This document shows, piece after piece, positions 5,692-9,264 of a stretch of DNA of 9,264 nucleotides. The DNA is from Bifidobacterium breve (GTDB lineage: Bacteria > Actinomycetota > Actinomycetes > S36-B12). The translations under genes and the position numbers were made by a program. A model generated the notes under the pieces. The model was not told the DNA's origin. It was given only the letters and a program-made list of their open reading frames with translations, and did not search any database. The stretch covers positions 1-9,264 of the forward strand of contig CAMDKJ010000057.1 in the NCBI GenBank assembly GCA_945900705.1, written 5' to 3'. The first letter of the stretch is position 1. Every line of letters starts with the position of its first letter.

Positions 5692-7437
5692 TCACCCGCT
5701 GGAGCGCTCACTGCCTACGCCGTGATGCACCCAAAATACCGTCTGGGGGTCATATTTCTTTTTAATCCTTAGCAATCTTGGGTAGTTACTACCCCAGAAC
5801 TCAGATTGCCAATTCGGCTCAAAGTAGTTGCCTTCATTCGAGTACGAAGCCCCCCCTGGAGTCGCCAGGGTAACGAAATCCATGGCTTTGTTGACGCCAT
5901 CGAACTGACTTTGCGCAATTGCCATATCTGGCTCGTGCCCTGCAACGCCAACGTATTTGTACTGCACCCAATCGCCCATAGTGACAAACGCTGCGTTATT
6001 AAATACCGCTGGATTCAATGAGGTCTCACGATCGCGCGTGGCAGCTTCCGGATGCTCGCCTGAGAGTGCCTTATTGGTTTGGAGGAGTACCAAACTGGTG
6101 CGCGTTGCGTTGAATATTGCATCGGCAAGAACTTGAGCTTGATCACCTTGTATTGACTTCAGGGGGATACCTCGCCCCTGGTATCCGCCCCAGTAGGCGC
6201 CTACTTCAACCGCGTTTCCGGACCACCAGTAGTAGCCCGAGGGGGCACCGACTCGGTCGTCCATGATCACGCCATCATTCTTGGTTGGATCCCATTTGTC
6301 CACGAAGGGCTTGATGCTGAAATTTGCATCAACGGTGTACTCGGCTGGGCGCGACCGCAGTACGTCAAGCAGCGGTGCCCAAATCGCCTTGGCTTCAGAA
6401 ATCGACATATCAAGGAATGAGGTTCCGAGTTCAATCTTGTTCTCACCTTTGACAAAAGTGACCCCCTCGCCCCATGCCGGACTGTTTAGCGAAATTTCGA
6501 TGAGACTTAGGTACCGGCGGATAAGTTCTCGGTAACTGACATCTGATTTTGCGGTTATTGAGCCGGACAGCCAGCCCGCGGTGCTCGGCATTGGGTGGGT
6601 GAGCAAGGTCATGCGGCTGACGATGCCGAAGGTGCCGCCACCGCCGCCCCGCATTGCCCAAAATAGGTCGGCATTTTGATACTTATTGGTAACCCGCACC
6701 TTGCCATCAGCGGTGATTACTTCAATTTCAAGAACCCCTGCCGCGCCGCTGCCAAATCGCTTCGAATATGAGCCGAAGCCACCGCCTAGAGCAAACCCGC
6801 CACAGGCACCGACGCTTGTGCATCCACCCCCTTGTACATATCGGCCGGCCTTAGTAACCCCTTGGTAGGCCTCCAGCCAACGGTTTCCTGCTAAAACCGA
6901 AACAGCCTGCTCGGCTGGTACCGAGCTAGGTGCACCGGCTGGGCGAAAGCTTTTGTGAATTGTCACTTTGCGCATATTGTGCGTCCAGACCAATAGGGAG
7001 CGCGGCGCCGATGATCGGCCAAAATAATCGTGGCCGGTGCCTTTGACGACAATTCTGACTTTGTTCTCGCGGGCGAAATTAACGGCGGCGAGAATGTCTT
7101 GAGTGCTCTCTGCCGCGACCGCGTAAGTACTGGCCGTAGAGGTCCATGCTTTAAACATGCCAGTTGATTGGGTGGCACCTGCTTGCTCTTCCAAATACCA
7201 GGGGTTTTTAAGACGTTGCGGGATGATCGCTGATTTAAGTGAGGCCCAAGGGGTAATCGGTTGAATTAGCCGCCCACCCACTCGGGCATTTAGTTGTGCC
7301 CAGGTGGCCTTACTGGGCCAAGCGGTCTTCGCTAACCCCGTAGCGGCACCGGCTCTACCTGCGGGAAGGACTGTGGCACCGATTACCGCAGCAGCAGCGC
7401 CAAGGAAAGATCGGCGGGTAATTCCTGAAAAATTCAT
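5692..7437 (-). CDS. Tat-exported FAD-linked oxidase, berberine-bridge-enzyme-like
   Basis: The 581-residue product begins MNFSGITRRSFLG (twin Arg at residues 8-9) followed by an Ala-rich hydrophobic core and LPAGRAGAA, so it should be exported folded by Tat. The FAD-binding PCMH domain has KGTGHDYFGRSS with His136 and GGGCTSVGACGGFALGGGFG with Cys206. These align with the His and Cys that bind FAD covalently at two points in glucooligosaccharide oxidase and berberine bridge enzyme. RGGGGGTFGIV follows. The BBE motif is at the C-terminus (NYFEPNW...FWGSNYPRLLRIKKKYDP, about 537-564). Such enzymes oxidise sugars, alcohols or alkaloid-like substrates and reduce O2 to H2O2; the substrate here is unknown. 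An in-frame GTG at 7503 would add 22 residues before the Tat motif. I reject it because it makes an over-long n-region and because a TATTGT -10 lies seven bases before the ATG. A MarR gene lies upstream. Confidence 0.9.
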   Translation of the reverse strand: MNFSGITRRSFLGAAAAVIGATVLPAGRAGAATGLAKTAWPSKATWAQLNARVGGRLIQPITPWASLKSAIIPQRLKNPWYLEEQAGATQSTGMFKAWTSTASTYAVAAESTQDILAAVNFARENKVRIVVKGTGHDYFGRSSAPRSLLVWTHNMRKVTIHKSFRPAGAPSSVPAEQAVSVLAGNRWLEAYQGVTKAGRYVQGGGCTSVGACGGFALGGGFGSYSKRFGSGAAGVLEIEVITADGKVRVTNKYQNADLFWAMRGGGGGTFGIVSRMTLLTHPMPSTAGWLSGSITAKSDVSYRELIRRYLSLIEISLNSPAWGEGVTFVKGENKIELGTSFLDMSISEAKAIWAPLLDVLRSRPAEYTVDANFSIKPFVDKWDPTKNDGVIMDDRVGAPSGYYWWSGNAVEVGAYWGGYQGRGIPLKSIQGDQAQVLADAIFNATRTSLVLLQTNKALSGEHPEAATRDRETSLNPAVFNNAAFVTMGDWVQYKYVGVAGHEPDMAIAQSQFDGVNKAMDFVTLATPGGASYSNEGNYFEPNWQSEFWGSNYPRLLRIKKKYDPQTVFWVHHGVGSERSSG

Positions 7438-7444
7438 GGGATAG

Positions 7445-7450
7445 ACAATA
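7445..7450 (-). promoter_or_regulatory. Candidate -10 (TATTGT) of the FAD oxidase gene
   Basis: TATTGT ends seven bases before the ATG at 7437, with no Shine-Dalgarno between, consistent with a leaderless transcript. No good -35 is seen. It lies in the 92-base gap after marR. Transcription reading through from marR is also possible, as no hairpin terminator is visible in the gap. Confidence 0.45.
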
Positions 7451-7529
7451 GTGGAAACGCAGGCAGGAAGTGGGCTGATCTGAGCCTGGCTACTATGGGC
7501 CACGATTGCGGTGACCGTCTTGTTTGCGG

Positions 7530-7988
7530 TTAGCTTGACTCCAGATTAATCGAGGCTGCGACTTTCTGGCACGCCTCACCAAGCGCCTTGAATTCGGATT
7601 TACTCAGGACATCAACCAAGTTCGCCCGCACACCGGTGACATGGGTTGGGGCAGCGGCGACAAGTGCTTGCCAGCCAGCATCGGTAAGTACCGCGAATGA
7701 GCCCCTTCGGTCTTCTGTGCACTCTTCACGTGCGAGGAGGCCGGCAGTCTCCATGCGTCCGACTTGATGTGACAGGCGGCTGCGAGAGGCCAAGGTCGCC
7801 TCTGCCAATTCACTCATGCGCATCCTCCGGCCCTCGGTTTCGCTGAGGCGAACCAGAATTTCATAATCAGCGATGGTCAAGCCGTGCTGGATCTGTAGGT
7901 CGGTATTGAGCTGATGATTTAGGAGTGTCCAGGCTGCAATGAATGCCCGCCATGACCGCTGTTCATCAGGGCTTAGCCACTTGGTCAC
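7530..7988 (-). CDS. MarR-family winged-helix transcriptional regulator
   Basis: This 152-residue regulator has a standard MarR layout. An N-terminal dimerisation helix (WLSPDEQRSWRAFIAAW, 4-20) is followed by the winged helix (about 36-110), with SELAEATLASRSRLSHQVGRME forming helix-turn-helix (59-80). A wing EECTEDRRGSFAVLT (88-102) contains the conserved DRRG, and C-terminal dimerisation helices run to the end. The family usually represses its own gene and a neighbour until a small phenolic or oxidant ligand binds. The start is GTG; TAGACT ends six bases upstream and there is no Shine-Dalgarno. Its promoter carries three alternating TTAGT/ACTAA half-sites. The FAD oxidase gene follows in the same direction after 92 bases and is the likeliest target, though no copy of the half-site array is seen in front of it, so control would be through read-through. 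Confidence 0.93.
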   Translation of the reverse strand: MTKWLSPDEQRSWRAFIAAWTLLNHQLNTDLQIQHGLTIADYEILVRLSETEGRRMRMSELAEATLASRSRLSHQVGRMETAGLLAREECTEDRRGSFAVLTDAGWQALVAAAPTHVTGVRANLVDVLSKSEFKALGEACQKVAASINLESS

Positions 7989-7992
7989 GGGC

Positions 7993-8011
7993 TTAGTCTA
8001 CTAAAATTAGT
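7993..8011. promoter_or_regulatory. Candidate MarR operator overlapping the marR -10
   Basis: Three half-sites alternate in orientation: TTAGT (7993-7997), ACTAA (8000-8004) and TTAGT (8007-8011), each separated by two bases. This forms two overlapping perfect palindromes, TTAGT-CT-ACTAA and ACTAA-AA-TTAGT. The putative -10 TAGACT of marR (minus strand, 7995-8000) lies inside the array, so binding would block transcription. MarR proteins commonly bind AT-rich palindromes at their own promoters. The assignment is inferred from position and symmetry. Confidence 0.5.
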
Positions 8012-8054
8012 TGAATTTGGTACTTCTATCTTCGATATCGAGGTCGGCGCCCAG

Positions 8055-8939
8055 TCACCAGGTGGTTGCGCCAGTTGGCAGCGTCAAGATCTCGGCGCCG
8101 GTCGTGGTTACCACCAGGGTGTGTTCAAATTGCGCGGTCCGGCGCAGATCCTTGGTTACCACCGTCCAGCCATCGGGCCACATCGAGTAGTCATGGGTGC
8201 CCAATGTCAGCATCGGCTCGATGGTAAATGTCATGCCGATCTCTAAGACTAGATCCGATCCTGGATCGTCATAATGGGGCACAACTAGGCCCGAGTGAAA
8301 TGACGTTCCAATGCCATGGCCGGTGAAATCTCGCACCACCCCGTAGTTGAATCGGCGGGCATAACTTTCAATAACGCGACCGATTACATTCAGCGGCCGG
8401 CCGGGCGCGACGGCGGCGATTGCGCGCCGAGTGGCTTCCCGCGTCCGCTCGACCAGCAGTTTGGACTCATCGTCAACGGAGTCTCCGACCAGATAGGTCG
8501 CGTTGGTGTCGCCATGGACTCCGCCGATGAAGGCGGTGATATCAATATTGCAGATATCTCCGTCAAGTAGCACCGTTGAGTCGGGGATGCCGTGGCAGAT
8601 GACTTCATTAAGGGATGAGCAAAGTGACTTGGGGTAGCCCCGGTAGCCGAGAGTCGATGGGTAGGCACCGTGATCGCATAGATACTCGTGGCCGATGCGA
8701 TCGAGTTCGTCGGTGGTGACCCCAGGCTCGATGTGGGCACCAACTTCAACTAATGCGTCAGCGGCAATTCGCCCGGCTATCCGCATTGCCGCCAGGGTTT
8801 GCTCGTCTTGTACTTCGGAGCCGGTGTAGCGCTCGGGGGCTGGCTTTCCGACATAAGACGGCCGAGGGATATTCGCTGGCACCGCGCGCTCGGCGGAAAT
8901 CGTGCCTGGAGTAAGTACAGGGCGAGAATTTGCTGGCAT
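8055..8939 (-). CDS. map: Methionine aminopeptidase type Ib (MapB-like)
   Basis: The enzyme removes the initiator Met from nascent proteins in the cytoplasm. In the longer numbering (start at 8948) the five metal ligands of the pita-bread fold are D136 (NIDIT), D147 (HGDTNAT), H211 (FTGHGIG), E244 (TIEPM) and E275 (QFEH). The substrate-binding H119 (ICHGIP) and H218 are also present. The N-terminal extension with LTPGTISAERAVPANIPRPSYVGKP matches the Pro-rich linker of mycobacterial MapB. I prefer the second ATG at 8939 (294 residues). TACAAT (8947-8952) is a near-consensus -10 that overlaps the first ATG at 8948, and with -35 TTCGCA 17 bases away it would start transcription at or next to the 8939 ATG. 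No Shine-Dalgarno precedes either ATG. A strong terminator isolates it from the upstream HU-like gene. Confidence 0.95.
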   Translation of the reverse strand: MPANSRPVLTPGTISAERAVPANIPRPSYVGKPAPERYTGSEVQDEQTLAAMRIAGRIAADALVEVGAHIEPGVTTDELDRIGHEYLCDHGAYPSTLGYRGYPKSLCSSLNEVICHGIPDSTVLLDGDICNIDITAFIGGVHGDTNATYLVGDSVDDESKLLVERTREATRRAIAAVAPGRPLNVIGRVIESYARRFNYGVVRDFTGHGIGTSFHSGLVVPHYDDPGSDLVLEIGMTFTIEPMLTLGTHDYSMWPDGWTVVTKDLRRTAQFEHTLVVTTTGAEILTLPTGATTW

Positions 8940-8946
8940 GGACGGC

Positions 8947-8975
8947 ATTGTAGGTGGAAGCTCAGCACATGCGAA
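8947..8975 (-). promoter_or_regulatory. Promoter of map (-35 TTCGCA, -10 TACAAT)
   Basis: On the minus strand TTCGCA (8970-8975) and TACAAT (8947-8952) are 17 bases apart. The ATG at 8939 lies seven bases past the -10, so the mRNA would be leaderless. The -10 matches the consensus TATAAT at five of six positions and the -35 matches TTGACA at four of six. The promoter directly abuts the terminator hairpin of the upstream gene. Confidence 0.6.
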
Positions 8976-9016
8976 ACGTGAAAGGCCCGCACCAAACGGT
9001 GCGGGCCTTTCACGTT
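8975..9016 (-). terminator. Strong hairpin terminator after the HU-like gene
   Basis: A perfect 19-bp stem (8975-8993 pairing with 8998-9016) closes a 4-base loop; the core is AAAGGCCCGCACC and its complement. On the minus strand the 3' arm ends in ACGTT and is followed by TCGC, so the U-run is short. It begins 16 bases past the TAG of the lysine-rich gene and just before the map promoter, so it should end that transcript. Confidence 0.85.
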
Positions 9017-9032
9017 CACGCTTGGGGCCGAA

Positions 9033-9264
9033 CTAGGCCTTCTTCGCGACGCGACGACGGACAACCTTGCGCGCTGGGCGCTTTGCTGCCTTCTTCGCGA
9101 CCTTCTTTGCTGGGCGCTTTGCTGCCTTCTTTGCTGGGCGCTTTGCTGCCTTCTTTGCTGGGCGCTTTGCGGCTTTCTTTGCTGGGCGCTTTGCTGCCTT
9201 CTTTGCTGGGCGCTTTGCGGCTTTCTTTGCTGGGCGCTTTGCGGCTTTCTTTGCTGGGCGCTTT
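9033..9264 (-). CDS. HU/histone-like nucleoid protein, lysine-rich C-terminal tail (start beyond window)
   Basis: The last 76 residues are in the window. Reading toward the C-terminus they consist of AAKRPAKK units of eight residues (about seven in tandem), then VAKKAAKRPARKVVRRRVAKKA and a TAG stop. Such Lys/Arg/Ala/Pro tails occur in actinobacterial HupB (HU with an H1-like tail), where they bind DNA non-specifically and compact the nucleoid. The DNA-binding HU domain would be upstream, outside the window, so the assignment to HU rather than another histone H1-like protein rests on the tail alone. The tail is strongly positive and predicted disordered. A clear hairpin terminator follows. 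The opposite strand and other frames of this stretch are low-complexity shadows. Confidence 0.7.
   Translation of the reverse strand, partial: KRPAKKAAKRPAKKAAKRPAKKAAKRPAKKAAKRPAKKAAKRPAKKAAKRPAKKVAKKAAKRPARKVVRRRVAKKA
9109..9264 (-). repeat. 24-bp in-frame tandem repeat encoding AAKRPAKK
   Basis: The 12-base core gctgggcgcttt begins at 9109, 9133, 9157, 9181, 9205, 9229 and 9253, always 24 bases apart, with an outlying copy at 9073. The linkers come in two synonymous forms (tgctgcctt and tgcggcttt) in the order A, A, B, A, B, B. Each unit encodes the same eight residues. The repeat continues past the window end. Confidence 0.95.

Noticed and set aside
7438..7503. Upstream GTG start of the FAD oxidase (22 extra residues)
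   Set aside because: It would place the twin-arginine motif 29 residues in and would override a -10-like hexamer just before the internal ATG.
9109..9264. Regular 24-bp repeats considered as a CRISPR array
   Set aside because: There are no unique spacers. The repeats are contiguous, in frame and encode a lysine-rich tail.

Overview
The window looks like a chromosomal segment of an actinobacterium (Actinomycetota), possibly an aquatic or otherwise uncultured lineage. Pointers to this are the moderately high GC, a MapB-type methionine aminopeptidase with the actinobacterial N-terminal extension, a lysine/proline/alanine-repeat tail of the HupB kind, a beta-carbonic anhydrase close to the mycobacterial Rv1284 type, twin-arginine signals, and many genes that appear to be transcribed without a leader. 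There is no sign of plasmid, phage, IS element, CRISPR array or RNA gene. Almost all genes are on the minus strand, and no gap exceeds about 120 bases.

Left part (1-3155): the 5' end of a Tat-exported Dyp-type peroxidase (efeB-like, cut by the window edge) lies downstream of an OmpR-type response regulator and its HAMP-containing histidine kinase (regulator first, then kinase, 2 bases between stop and start). Upstream of the pair is a small secreted protein with three copies of an LxxLVxxGTITQxQ repeat, closed by a strong hairpin terminator. The promoter regions of efeB and of the secreted repeat protein share a 21-bp element (17/21 identical). It is built as two ATGTG direct repeats exactly 11 bp apart, the architecture OmpR/PhoB-family regulators bind. 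The simplest model is that this two-component system controls both flanking genes. This is the most interesting signal in the window.

Middle (3156-5667): a 73-residue orphan SH3-like barrel (minus) is divergent from a beta-carbonic anhydrase (plus), with nearly touching -10 elements. The carbonic anhydrase converges, 8 bases apart, on a large polytopic membrane protein with GT-C glycosyltransferase-like layout.

Right part (5692-8054): a MarR regulator, a Tat-exported FAD-linked oxidase of the berberine-bridge type with both predicted covalent flavin ligands, and the membrane protein form a co-directional cluster. The MarR promoter carries three alternating TTAGT/ACTAA half-sites over its -10, suggesting autoregulation.

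Right end (8055-9264): map (MetAP type Ib) with a well-formed leaderless promoter, preceded by a strong 19-bp hairpin terminator and the lysine-rich C-terminal tail of an HU/histone-like protein whose start lies beyond the window.

Two modes of translation initiation seem to coexist. efeB, the response regulator and the secreted protein have clear Shine-Dalgarno sequences. map, marR, the FAD oxidase, the membrane protein and the carbonic anhydrase have a TAnnnT hexamer 6-7 bases before the start codon and no Shine-Dalgarno.
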